DNA from: Helopsaltes ochotensis | Taxonomy: Eukaryota > Chordata > Aves > Passeriformes > Locustellidae | Length of the DNA stretch: 64,000 bases | NCBI GenBank assembly: GCA_013400155.1 | Contig: VXBM01000010.1 | Location: 1,164,886 to 1,228,885 of the forward strand | Direction of reading: 5' to 3' | In this document: one piece after another, positions 1 to 10,901 of the stretch | Numbering within the stretch: position 1 is the stretch's first letter | How the letters are laid out: every line of letters starts with the position of its first letter | Made by a program: the position numbers and the translations under genes | Notes under the pieces: generated by a model | Told to the model about the DNA's origin: nothing | Databases searched by the model: none | The model's input: the letters and a program-made list of their open reading frames with translations, nothing else

Positions 1-1124
1 ATTTGAATCAGAAAGGCTTATGCAAATGCACATTAATACACAGACAAGCTTTTAAGAGGGGCATTTCTGAAGTGCTACAGTTGAATAGGTATTGCCGGTA
101 TCCCTAATGCTATTCCAGAACCAGAACAAAATCTATGTCATGACTGGCATCCGTATGTGGACTTTCACTATGTATCTTAGTAGTTTTATTCAGTGATTTA
201 GTATAGTGCAAACTGTTCATTCATTTTAAGCAGCCTTTAGGCACTTTAGAAATTGTGCCTTTTCCTGAAAAAAAAAAACCAAAAAACACTGAAAAACAAA
301 ACAAAGACAAAAGCCTTAAAAAACACACAAAGCAAGTTTTATAACATCTGGTGTAGCACTTCCTATGGTCAGCTATATTTTATCCTTACTAGTCAAGCAC
401 ATTCCAGCTCCTATTTTTTTAAATAGCATTTTCACAAAACAACATTAGAAGTGCTTAAATATAAAAATGTCAAAACCAAAACCAACTAGAAGTAAAAAGC
501 ATAGAAAATAGTTTTTTACCTGTTTCAAACCATTCAATTTCCCTTTCATACTTCAGAAAACAGCACTTTGAGTACTGTTTCCAAACCTAAAAGTTTCAGC
601 TTAGACACACTGAACAGAACACTGACACACAATATTCAGTTGAGTTAGTTACCTGTGCCCTCTTGAATGAAAGGTATAAAGAGATCTGTGACTAGGTATA
701 ACTAAGTTGTTAAAAAAAAAATCATTATTATTTAGACTGATGATCTAAGACAAGATCATTTTGATACCACTACCTCCAAACAGCAGCTGAGGGTCCCCTA
801 CACAGTATCCATCACAAAAAAAACCCCCTTATCAGCCATACATGGTGTTCCATGACAACACATTAGCCAGATATGTAACTCAAAAGATGAAGCAAGACCG
901 TTGTATACCACAAAACAATTGAAACATCTGATTTTTCAAGGTAAAACTTCACACTATTCATATTTCAGTTCTCCTAATGCCAACCTACATCAAACAAGAG
1001 AAATGGGAGTGTCAGAATGTTTTTGTCATGACTGGAACTCAAGAAAACCTGTTATAAAATGTGTTAATTGTGGGTAAATTAAAATTTAAAAAGAGATCAA
1101 TAAATGATATTTATCAAGGTATTT

Positions 1125-1376
1125 CTAAATTCTAAAATAGCTATTTTCTTTTCCTCCATATGGAACTTTGACTTCCAACCCTTGTTTGACGTAAGACACA
1201 CGTTCATTATGAAAAAAAACAGAAGGTAGACCACGCTGGTTGTATTGATACAACATCGGTTGTATTGAAACACCAAGAGGAACTAATCTATACTTATTTC
1301 CTTCTACCCAAATAGCAATGTCAGCAAAAACACAGGAAAAAGTACACTCCTGGATGCACTGCAACCATAGTAGCAA
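1125..1376 (-). other. Unassigned open reading stretch inside PTPN12 intron 1
   Basis: An 83-codon frame ending in TAG has a protein-like composition (it includes the string LYQYNQRGLPSVFF) but I do not recognise a family. It begins with a TTG, not an ATG. A possible acceptor (TTGCAG, minus strand, 1364-1359) would put the frame in phase with PTPN12 exon 1, but its pyrimidine tract is poor. No AATAAA lies close downstream. A 20-bp near-tandem repeat (1238-1274) containing a TTGTAT/ATACAA palindrome lies within it. It could be a chance frame, an alternative terminal exon or an old retrocopy. Confidence 0.15.
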
Positions 1377-4332
1377 AATCCTAACCTACATTATTTTAGA
1401 AAAAAGCCCACTTGCCCCATATCCACAGTTACTGGCAAGGCTTACAGACATGTCTGTCCTGTTTTCAAACTATCCACTTCATTTAATCCTAACTGTGCAC
1501 ACCCACAGTACTGAAGTGATCTACTAATAAATCCTGCTTACTTCCTAGAGCAAATTAATTAAATGAATTTGATTTCCAGTGACAATCTTGCTACTGGTGC
1601 CCAGCTTATAGAATTTATCTTGTTACTGAGGGCAGGTGGGGAGGCAGCGGTGGAGTGGGTAATAATCAACTTTCCACCCTCCAAGAGGAAGTTGTTTCCA
1701 GGTATGTCAATGGCATTATTAAATTGCAGTCTTAGTCATCTACACTCTGGACTTTCAGTAGCAATCAGCCAGGCTTATCAGCTTACCTGTGCACACCTCT
1801 AGCTTCTCTACCCTCTCCTCCAGCACTCCTTGGCATCCAGCACGTACTTTTAGTTCATTCACTCAGGCCTATATACAACTCTTTAAGCCTATTACTCAAC
1901 ACATTCAAAGACAATAAAGACCTAAAGGTAAAGAATTGTTTTCATTTCCATTCACCCACTATGCCATTCATATTTTAGATCCCATTTTGACTTGGAAATG
2001 AAGCAATGAGTAACAGCAATTCCTATTCCACAGACTTGCCACTATTTAATAGCCACAGAACATCCTGCACTTAAACAAGAAAACACAACTTCCTCCCTTG
2101 TCACCCCTCAAAAAATATCTACTAATTTTTTAACTGAACAGGATACTGAAACTTATATTCCCTTCACCTCTCTTTCCTTCTTCCTTTTCAGTAATTTCAG
2201 AGGACCTAAGCATGGCTCTCTTAAGAGAGCCAAATACACCCTAAAACAAATACCCCAAAAATCCCAAAATACCCCAATACATTCATAATGAAAAAAAAAA
2301 TTTTAAAATCAGCAATTATGAGTCTTGTCATCACACTAATCTATGTCTGCTTTACTACAGAAAAGTGAATATTAGAGCTGAAGATCCTAATTTCCTGGTT
2401 TTCCTTTAAATTCTGATACAAAAATCAAACATGAAAGTTTGAAATACAAAGTGTTAAGAGGACAAAAGTAATTTTCAACAATTGTCCCCAAAACATTAAA
2501 CACTCTTTCAGGTAATACATCTTTCTCCTGAAATGTCTTGCCCATTAGTTCCTATAATCCTATTTTCCCATTTTTACCTGTATTCCCTTTTCTTGCCGCT
2601 TCAGGAAAGCAACACGAAAACTCACTTTCTATACCATTGAAAGCTACAGAAACAATATGCTGGCAAATAGAGAAATTGAAACAAAAGCTATTTTTCTGTA
2701 CAGAGGTGCCACTACTTCAAAGAAAGGATGATAAAAATACGTATTGTATCTCATTTGACTCCAACAAAGCTAAAACATCAGGATAACTATCAGATAGGAG
2801 ATGGTAGAGGTGGATTAGGAGATCTAGAACTAAGTACTTAACATAAAGATCATTAAAAACGTCCTGCATTTTGCACTAGTCTAGGCCACTCTTTCTGTAA
2901 AGTATATATAATTTACACGAACAAGACAGACTCATCAGTACAAGGCAAGATGTCAGTTCGTGTTAAATAGCAATTATATTACTAAAACTATGACTTAATG
3001 AAAAGCTTCTGTCAAATTCTGTAACCTTTAAGCGCTCATGTGAAGATTTAGAAGGGTCCTATCACTCCAGTGCCGTTCTTCATTTCACACGTTTGTCTCT
3101 TCCTTTCCCACACGCTCAGATGTTTCAGCAGCATACTTTTAGTATTTGCAAAATCCTGCCCAAAGAGCGTGGCCGATTTCCCACGGGCTCCCTCCCCACC
3201 CTGGATGAACTCGTTACTTCCCAAAGTCCACTTCCTCTTCCACCCCTGGACCTGCCAGCGCTCCCTACGCCCCTCCGCCTTGCGCAACATCCGCGGCCTC
3301 CTCCCCACATTTCGGACAATCTCCGATGCGACACTCACATTGAGATGGTTTTTGTTGTTGTTGTTCCCAGACCACTAGCACAGACTGACAGCTTAAAGGG
3401 CTAACGATGTGCTTTTAATCCCAAAGAGAGACGCATAATGAAACGAGCCACAAAGACAGATACGGAGGGCACTAACCCGCTCTCCTTCAGCTCTTCTGTG
3501 GGTCAAACTACATTTTGACATTCAGTATTTAAATTATATTGAAAAGTGCCAGCAACATCTGCCCAATCAAAATCATTGTTCCCAGCTCAGACGACCAGTT
3601 CAAAAGATAAAACTCCCGAGATATTATAGCAGCCCGATTAAACAGCTAAAATAAACCAGGAAAAGCACTAATTCTCCAATAAAAATTTTCCCCGAGCGCA
3701 CATGTTAACCAAAGGCTGACAGTGAACTGATCTGGAAGGAAGAAAGGACGAGGGATACAGGCAGGGCTGCGATGGGGGATGGGAGATGTTAGCGAAGGGA
3801 AGATGAATATTCCTCCAAGGACCTTCAATACATTTAACACATCTCCTCGGAAAGAAGAGAAATCTCAAGCAGGCAGCTACAGGGGCAGATAAAAGGGGAA
3901 GGAGGGAAGGAGTGCCCGATTGTCCCCAGCTGATATCATAGACGGCAACCCTGCAGAAAAGGGGCTGCAAGGGCGAGGAAGCGCTCGCAGCCCCCCCCGC
4001 CCCGCCTCTGTCCCCTTTATGTGCTCAGGGAAGCAGCGGGGCGGGTGAATGAGGAGCCTCCCAGTTAATTTTGCAAGAGCCGATGACCACCACGTCCCCA
4101 GGAGCGGGGAAGGGCCGGGGCCGCGGTGACAAACCTCCCGGGGCTGGGGGCAGGAAGGAGGCTGAATCCAGGCGGACACTCTCCCTCCCCCCGCGAGCTC
4201 CGAAGTGGCGGTGGGCACAGGGAGCCGGCCGAGCCCCGGGGCACACAATAGCAGGTCACCCCCAGGGATGCGACGCCCGCCCGCCCGGACACCCCCTCGC
4301 TGAGGGGGGATGGGGAAGGGGCTGCGGGTCAC

Positions 4333-4337
4333 NNNNN
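4333..4337. other. Assembly gap (5 N)
   Basis: Five N lie 13 bases inside PTPN12 intron 1, in GC-rich sequence next to the exon 1 donor. The true length is unknown. It does not affect the coding call. Confidence 0.99.
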
Positions 4338-4350
4338 CGCCGCCCCTCAC

Positions 4351-4449
4351 CATGAAGTCGCTGGCGAAGTTGTCCTCCCCATTGTGGTCCGTGTCCTTCA
4401 TGGCCTGGACTCGCTTAATGAATTTCCTCAGGATCTCCTCCTGGCTCAT
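4351..4449 (-). CDS. PTPN12: PTPN12 coding exon 1 (PTP-PEST, N-terminus)
   Basis: The exon encodes the first 33 residues of the cytoplasmic protein tyrosine phosphatase PTP-PEST. The family dephosphorylates p130Cas, paxillin, WASP/PSTPIP and other adhesion and cytoskeleton proteins through an N-terminal PTP domain and a Pro-rich C-terminal tail. The translation begins MSQEEILRKFIKRVQAMK and continues DHNGEDNFASDFM, which I recognise as the segment leading into the PTP domain. The human protein differs at only a few positions. The start is the ATG at 4449-4447: it has A at -3, and an in-frame TGA at 4536-4534 closes the frame upstream. The exon ends after a whole codon (phase 0) at a GTGAGG donor. 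The remaining exons lie left of the window. Confidence 0.95.
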
Positions 4450-4795
4450 CCTGCCCCGCCGGCCGCCCTGCGGAGCGGGAGCCCCGGCCGCCCGCCCGCT
4501 CTCCGCCCGGAGCCCCCTCCGCCGCACGACCCGTCACCCGGCTGCCTGCCTTCCCTTCCCTGCCTCGCCTCTCCCACGCCCGGGCCTGTCCGCGGCCTGC
4601 TGGCTCCGCTCTGGCTCCGCTCCCGCCCCGCTCACGGCCGCCCGGCCACCCGCTCCATCCTCCCCTCCCTCCGCCCGACCCTCCCTGGAGCAGCCGACAC
4701 GGACACGACACGGCCCCGCCTCCTCCCCCCGCGCACGCGCGCCGCTGCCCCGCCCTCTCCCCCTGCCCCGCCCCTCCCGGCAGCGCTCTGCGCCC

Positions 4796-4846
4796 ATTGG
4801 CTCTCCCGACCGCCGCCTCGCCCTATTGGCGGCCGCGCACGCCAAT
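4796..4846. promoter_or_regulatory. Cluster of three CCAAT (NF-Y type) boxes
   Basis: ATTGG occurs at 4796-4800 and 4825-4829 (CCAAT on the minus strand, the PTPN12 sense), and CCAAT followed by CA occurs at 4842-4846 on the plus strand. Short spacing and mixed orientation are typical of NF-Y-bound CpG-island promoters. Confidence 0.65.
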
Positions 4847-5080
4847 CACCGGCCGGCCGGGCTGGAAGGGAGCGCTCGCTGGGCTCCGCGCCTCGCCCCG
4901 CTCCGCTGGCCCCCCCGTTTCCCGTGGATGGGACCGCCCGAAGGGCGCCTCATGGAGCGCTGGAAGGAGCCACTTGGCGCGCGAGGGGGGGCTGAGCTGA
5001 GCGGAGCGCGGTTTCCTTGGCTGGAGCACAATGGGCGGCGGTGGGTGCCCGGGGCGTCGCGCCGGGAGGCAGCGGCATGT

Positions 5081-5093
5081 CGGGACATGTAGT
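5081..5093 (-). promoter_or_regulatory. ZNF143/Staf-type promoter motif
   Basis: The minus strand reads ACTACATGTCCCG, a full match to the vertebrate promoter motif ACTAYRNNNCCCR associated with ZNF143. It lies in the distal part of the PTPN12 CpG island, about 630 bp upstream of the ATG. Confidence 0.55.
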
Positions 5094-5262
5094 CGTGACA
5101 GCGCCGCGTCCCGGGGCTGGGGGCTCACGCAGCATCCCACTGAAACGCCGGGATCAGAGGCATCCCGCCCCGGGTGGGAAGCCCGCAGCCGTGGGAAGTG
5201 CCGGGGGTCCCCGCGGCGGCGGTGCCGAGGAGCGGCGGCGGCGGACACCGGGCAGCAGCGGG

Positions 5263-5290
5263 AAGATGGCGGGGCGGGACAGGGCAGGGG
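5263..5290 (+). promoter_or_regulatory. YY1-type motif followed by a G-quadruplex motif
   Basis: AAGATGGCGG at 5263-5272 matches the plus-strand YY1 initiator-type motif. From 5271 to 5290 there are four G-runs of at least 3 separated by 1-3 bases, a canonical G-quadruplex pattern. In many promoters this YY1 motif sits just downstream of a start site in the orientation seen here, which hints at a plus-strand (divergent) start at the outer edge of the island. Confidence 0.45.
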
Positions 5291-5333
5291 ACAGGAACGG
5301 GCGCGGACACCTGGCCGGGGACTGCTCCTCGCG

Positions 5334-5520
5334 TATTTGTATGTATGTATATTAAGTATAGATATGTGTATATGTGTGTGTGTTTGTATATTAATTATTT
5401 CTATATATATGTATGTAAGTGTATATTCTTTATGAAGTGTATATATATGTGTATATATATGTACGTATGTATGATATAGATATGAATATGTGATAGATAG
5501 ATAGATAGATAGATCGATCT
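5334..5520. repeat. Compound microsatellite (TATG/TA/TG and GATA)
   Basis: Mixed TGTA, TA and TG repeats run into a GATA array at about 5491-5514. The tract starts exactly where the CpG island ends, so base composition flips from very GC-rich to very AT-rich within a few bases. It is likely polymorphic in length. Confidence 0.9.
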
Positions 5521-8500
5521 ACTTAATAGAAATGTCCGCAGGCGAAGCTGAATCATGGAGATACTGCCGGCAGATGTCCGCGGGCTCCGGGGCCAGGCGG
5601 GAAGAGGGTCCCGCACCCCTCGGCACCGCAGCGAGAGGGCTCCGGCACCCCGCGCCTTCCTGTTTTAAACATAGCCTAAAACCTCTGCCTTACTAAAACC
5701 TCTGTGGTGTTGGAGGATTTGGCAATGTGCTATTTCATCCTTTATGTTATATGGAAAAGTTAAACTTTTTCATGTTTGGCGTACTCATGACATTTATAAC
5801 TTCTGCCTAGCAAAGCAAAGCAATTGTAGAGGTGTGTGTATGTATAGCCTTATAGCTTAATAAATATTCCAAGTCTTTTAAAATGTACTTTTATTGGTGA
5901 AGATCTACACAGCCTTGAGTGATGCTGTTGATCCAGTAAAACTTCATCACACAGGCAGATGCTAAAGGTCCAAGCTGAGAAGCGTAACCCGGCTAAGTCA
6001 CTCCTGCCCAACTGCCCCTTCTCTGCTGCTCATTCCCAGCCCCGGGAGTGTGTGGCACTTGCCGTAACACCAACACAACCCCTGTCGGACAGGACATCGA
6101 ATCGGCTCAGGGAACTCAGTCAGCTGCAATATAAATCCATAGAAAATGGGTTTGTTTTCTTCTCCGATCATTACATTAATCTTGACTTTGTTACCAAAAG
6201 AAACCTACTAAAAACTTGGTGTTTCTGTGTTGGTATAAGATATTACTGTTTTAGAAGGCTGCCAAAGAATACCTCTTCCACATCAGAATTAGTACAATGG
6301 CAAATTACCACCCTCAGCCCAACTCAGGGCCCACCAACTCATCTTCCTAGTGGAGGCAAGTTTTGAGATATGGCGTAGGAGCTTGGACTGTAGCTGCTGC
6401 TGCATGGACACGCATTTCTTTCTCCTGCATCTGGTACAGACAGAGGGGTAGGCTGGAAAATTGAGAGGCTTAGCATTTCCACATGCCTTGCTGCAGACTT
6501 CAGCATCTTATTAAGGGGTTGCGGTTTTTAGCTGTTGATGTTCATCAGCTAATATACAGGAAAGATAAGGACACGTGAAGGAGTTCTGTTCTGAGGTTTA
6601 GTGAAGCCTGAGCACTCTACACCAACACATCAGCTGTCAAAGCTCAGTCTCCCCTCCATGTCCTTAGCACCAGCTTCCACAACAAGCTAATCAATTGGCC
6701 CTGAAGAGCCACAAGGACACCTGCTTTTCTTGTTTTAATTCCTCTCTTCCTTCTCTTTTTCCTTGTCCAAACCTCCTTTTTTACAATATCAAAAGGCAGC
6801 TTTAAAGGGAAAGACAGAAATTAGAGAGATTCCAGAGACCACAGACCACAAGGATAGCTGGGACTTGGATCGCGAGATAGTTTTTCCATGTCACCTTGCT
6901 GGATTTCCATCTGCTTAGGAAGGTTGCTGTTTACTCAGCAGTTCTCCTGGCAAACCTGCTCCCAGTGCCAGGTGGCAGGTAACTTCAGAAAAGGGATACT
7001 TGAGACTGCACAAACAATTATGTTATACAGTTTTCTTCATTTATTCACACAACCAAGTTACAGAGGAGGAAAAGAAAGATCATGATGAATCTGATACCAT
7101 TATTGCCTGACATGGAAAGGACCCAGTTGTCCGTCTGGCCTCATTCACAATCTGAACTGTAATAAACTGTTGTAAACCAGCAAGTGTAACTGTGGCCTTT
7201 CATTTGGTTTAACTGATAAGAAGGTTATACAGTCTCAGAAGACCAAAAAAAGCCCCCAAACTAGGCATGTCACTAGCCAAAACAAAGGTATATATGAAAA
7301 AAAGAAATTAGGAATAGCATGGAGAACTGTGCCTGGCATTGTCTGCCTGTGCATGTGCACCTGTACCTTGTGAGAGCTGCAAACCAAATAGCACCAATTT
7401 TATCTCCCACAGCCCTGCAAATGCTGCATGAGGTTGTTTCATGTCTGTGCTATGAACAGACACCTAAAGCCTCAGCAGCAAAAATAGCATTTTAACTCGG
7501 ACTTTTGATCTGAAGCTCATACTCTCTGGGTTAACCCCAGACATCTGACCAATGCAGCATATGTGCATGAGTGCGTATTTGCGTAGCTGTAGGAGAGCGG
7601 CGGAAAAACAGACACACAGCGCAAATTACTCACCCTATAGATAGAACAGGAAGTTTCAACCCAAATCTGTAGAAGAAAATTCTAGTTTTGTCTTAACAAT
7701 TCATACAAGTATGGTTCTTGAAGAAAAGCGAGTAAATCACCTACAGCTTCTCTGCTGTAATCTCATTTTGCCTTTCCGTGCATTACTCCAGCTGCTGCAG
7801 GGAGGGATGACAGAGAGTTTTTTCTGTTCCAAGGTGGCTTCTCACAAGGTTCCCACAAGGTAAACTGGTAAATGTGCTTCCTGGCCTGCATACCGTGGTG
7901 GTGCCCAGTCAATGGGTGGGACTACCACACATCCCAATTCACTAACCTTCAGAGGTTTCCCTCAAGCTGAGATGGAGCACAGGCTCACATCAGAGCTGTT
8001 TGGCTTCAATGCCTCTGTGGCTTGGAGCTGTGTTCAAAACCCAGCACATATCTGCCCAAAAGTGTGTTTCAGAAAGAAATCAAAGAACTGGGGTGGGAGG
8101 GAAGGGTGAAAGAACCCTACAGCTCCGAGTAAGGGCATCACCTCCTACAGTTTTAATTCCTCCTTTGTCCAGCAAAACAAGACCTTGTGTATTCCTTCTA
8201 ATTTCGTTGACTGCATTACAGTCATTGCTTACTTTGTCACCAGTTTCTTCTCTCCTTTGCAATAATCGGCAGACACACAGACTCTCACTATTTGGAGTAA
8301 TGCAAAAGAACCATAATGCCCCATAACACTTTACAGTGTTGCATAATTAATAATGTAATACAGAAATTATAATTAAATTACGATCAATATATCCTATACA
8401 TGAAAGCTCAATTAATTTTATCTGTACTGGGTGTCTGAAAGGTTTTCGTAATCAAAATTACTTAGAATAAAAAATGAATGTTAGCATTTATAGATTTCAT

Positions 8501-9381
8501 AATAACACTCCTGAAATATACTTAAAGTGCAGTTAGTTGGAAGTTTTCTAAAACTGTGGTGTTTCAATGGAAAATGCTGCTTCTGTGAAAGTTAAATTTT
8601 CCACAGGAAACAATTTTGCCAATGTTTTTCTGCTTTCCGACAAAAACAATGCACTGTTATACTTACAGATGCAGAAATGCCTTTACCATTGAAGTCAGCA
8701 CAACTTGGGTTAGGGACTCAGCACATGAAAGAACTGGAGCATGGAGTATAAATGCCAGGAAGCTGTTGAACAGCTCAAGGGTACACATAAAAACTAAGTC
8801 CAAGCAAAACGTTTGTCTTTGATCTGACAAACTGAAATGCAATGTGTCTTTCCACAAATGTCAAAATGTTTCATGCTGGTTGAAAATAGTTAAAAGAAAC
8901 ATTCAGGAATATCAGGATCACATACTTTTTGTATACTCTTATCCTCAAAACATTTCAGTATTTATTCTCTGAAGAGAATAAAAATAATGTATCAAGTTTT
9001 CTGGCTGATCTTCAGCTACAATTTAACCACTTAGATTATAAGTCACAAACTAAAAGACAGCAACCCCCATGGAGCCTCAAAATTCTAATTGTGAAAACAA
9101 AAGGCGCTGTGGACAATAGATCTGAGTAAGATACATAGTACCCTTTGTATACTACAAATAAATTGAATTTCTGATTTAAACCTGAAACTAATCTCATTTT
9201 AAATGAGTCATAAAGACCTGATCAGTGTCTGTATAATATGTTCCATTCATATTCATTAAGGGCCATGTGACTGCTGGACCTCTTGACATTTGCCTCTATT
9301 ATTCTCAGTTCAGCAATGAGACTCCTGTAATTACCACTGAAGATACTCCTACTACAATTTAATTTTACCTGGCTTGCTTAG
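5521..9381. other. Intergenic; no gene recognised
   Basis: A GC-rich remnant (5534-5660) follows the microsatellite, and then AT-rich unique sequence. Only short frames are present (the longest is about 135 codons at 5959-6366) with no recognisable domains. No clear transposon was seen. Confidence 0.6.
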
Positions 9382-9411
9382 TTTTTATTTATTTATTTAT
9401 TTATTTATTTA
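9382..9411 (+). repeat. (TTTA)n microsatellite
   Basis: About seven uninterrupted TTTA units follow a short T run. This could be an orphan retroposon tail in reverse, but no element body is recognisable beside it. Confidence 0.9.
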
Positions 9412-10146
9412 CCATCTTCTGGGATTCATTGTGTGATATTGCTAAAACCCTTTACGTGTGACATTTCTTATGTCGGTAATAAATATTTTAGACTAGAATT
9501 ACTAAGTTCATGATCAGTGCGTATTTTGAAATCCTGTCTAAGTGTAACATATACCCCCCACTCCATACAAACTCAATTTCAGTACGCAGAAGAAAGTTTG
9601 TTCTTGCTGCAACACTTACTGAAACAGCATTGAGGTTTAAAGTGGTTTTTAGGTATTGCTAGCATGCAACTGAAGCAAAAATGAGTGTGCATTATGATCA
9701 TCAGCATAATCTTCTACCGTGATCAACTTTAAAAAGAAAGTAGCTGTGAAATACTGTCCAGACTCAAAATGTTTCTGCCTTTTTTTTTTTTAATTTATTT
9801 CATTTAATTAAAGATTCTTGACTGAGGTACTTTGATTTTTGTGACTGAAAAAAAATGTTTCAGAATACAATCAAGATTTTCTGCCAGTTTCTAGCCGTAT
9901 TAAATAGCATATGGATTTCAAGTTAATTGCCGTGTCCCCTTTTGATAGTTGCTGTTCGATAGCCTCACTGTAAACCCATCCCTGAGAGGCCCGATGACTG
10001 TTATTTATACATGTCACTATTAATGCAGTAGGAGACCTGCTTTGTGCTATTGGATCAGGAAAATCAGGAGCCATTTTCTGTCTGTATCTTTTGACCTCAT
10101 TAAAACTGGACACAGAATTTCTGAACTTTGTCTTGTGCCTTCGCAG

Positions 10147-10313
10147 AGCCTCTGGCCCAGGGTGCCGGGGCGTGGGTGGCTGTGGGCCAGCTGCAGCACT
10201 GCGGTGACCTGCTCTGGGGAACCTCATTTGCCTCCCTGTGACAAGGCTTTCCTCGAGGGTATTCCCCGGGCACAGCCACAGCACATCTGAAATGGAAATA
10301 GCAGCAGCAGAAG
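10147..10313 (+). other. Candidate internal exon of an unknown (possibly lncRNA) transcript
   Basis: A pyrimidine-rich tract ends in TTCGCAG at 10146 and would serve as acceptor. AAG|GTAAG at 10311-10318 would serve as donor. The 167 bases between are distinctly GC-rich in an AT-rich setting. I see no recognisable protein in any frame, and no partner exons were identified, so this is inference from splice signals and composition only. Confidence 0.25.
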
Positions 10314-10865
10314 GTAAGCCTGTGCACAGGCCATGCTAGGTATCTGGGCTCTTGAACCTTTGCCTGCAAGTATCAGAAAGAGCACTGTTAGAAAAACATC
10401 ATTTAAAAGACACCAGGGAAGAATCTGGATGTTCTAATGGGAGGCACTCATTCAAAATGTGATTCTGAAATGGGTAATTGAATAAAAATGAAGTATCACT
10501 TGGAAAAAAAAATAATCTTAATATGAAATTTTGCATCGATGAATCCAAAAGATTACTAAAAACTGAATGAGCTTTGCTTAATTTATCTTGTTCAGTTATT
10601 GTGAATCAGCCTCGAGAACAAAAGAATTAACCAGTTCTATTTCAGGGTTCTTATCCGTTAGCATAGCAATATTTGTATCATCCTTAAACAAATCTTAGAC
10701 TTGTCTCTAGTTTACATTCATCAGTACACATTAAAGTATTCCCACTTCTCTAAAATGTGTCTTTACTGAAAATAAAACAAAAAATTGCTAGACAGAATCT
10801 GAGCCAAAATTATTACACACTGCTCTTTTACCTGGCATGACCATTTTCTGGATGCACATACTATT

Positions 10866-10901
10866 CCATTTTATTCTGAAAATCCATTTTATTCTGAAAA
10901 T
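10866..10901 (+). repeat. 18-bp perfect tandem duplication (2 copies)
   Basis: The unit CCATTTTATTCTGAAAAT occurs twice without a break. This looks like a recent local duplication. Confidence 0.95.

Larger units (their letters stand above)
1..4350 (-). other. PTPN12: PTPN12 intron 1 (5' part; runs off the left edge)
   Basis: This is the sequence immediately downstream, on the minus strand, of the PTPN12 exon 1 donor. I see no PTPN12 exon 2, which in the family continues into the catalytic domain, so that exon lies left of the window. The segment is AT-rich with short A and T runs up to about 3000 and becomes GC-rich from about 3960 as it enters the CpG island. One open stretch at 1125-1376 on the minus strand is described separately. 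No recognisable transposon was found. Confidence 0.8.
4450..5333 (-). promoter_or_regulatory. PTPN12: PTPN12 5'UTR and CpG-island promoter
   Basis: This is a very GC- and CpG-rich block. The island as a whole spans about 3960 to 5333, with AT-rich sequence on both sides. There is no obvious TATA box at the expected place. It carries GC boxes (for example around 4748-4755 and 4766-4774, GGGCGG on the minus strand) and three CCAAT boxes. The layout is typical of a TATA-less housekeeping promoter with dispersed starts. The TSS is not resolved; the CCAAT cluster about 350-400 bp from the ATG suggests it lies around 4500-4750. The distal half (5000-5333) has further promoter motifs and could support divergent transcription. 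Confidence 0.8.

Noticed and set aside
4310..5435. Long overlapping frames on both strands (up to 260 codons)
   Set aside because: They are caused by few stop codons in the CpG island. Only the 33-codon PTPN12 exon 1 has homology and splice support.
5959..6366. 135-codon plus-strand frame
   Set aside because: No recognisable family and no promoter or splice evidence; its length is within chance expectation.
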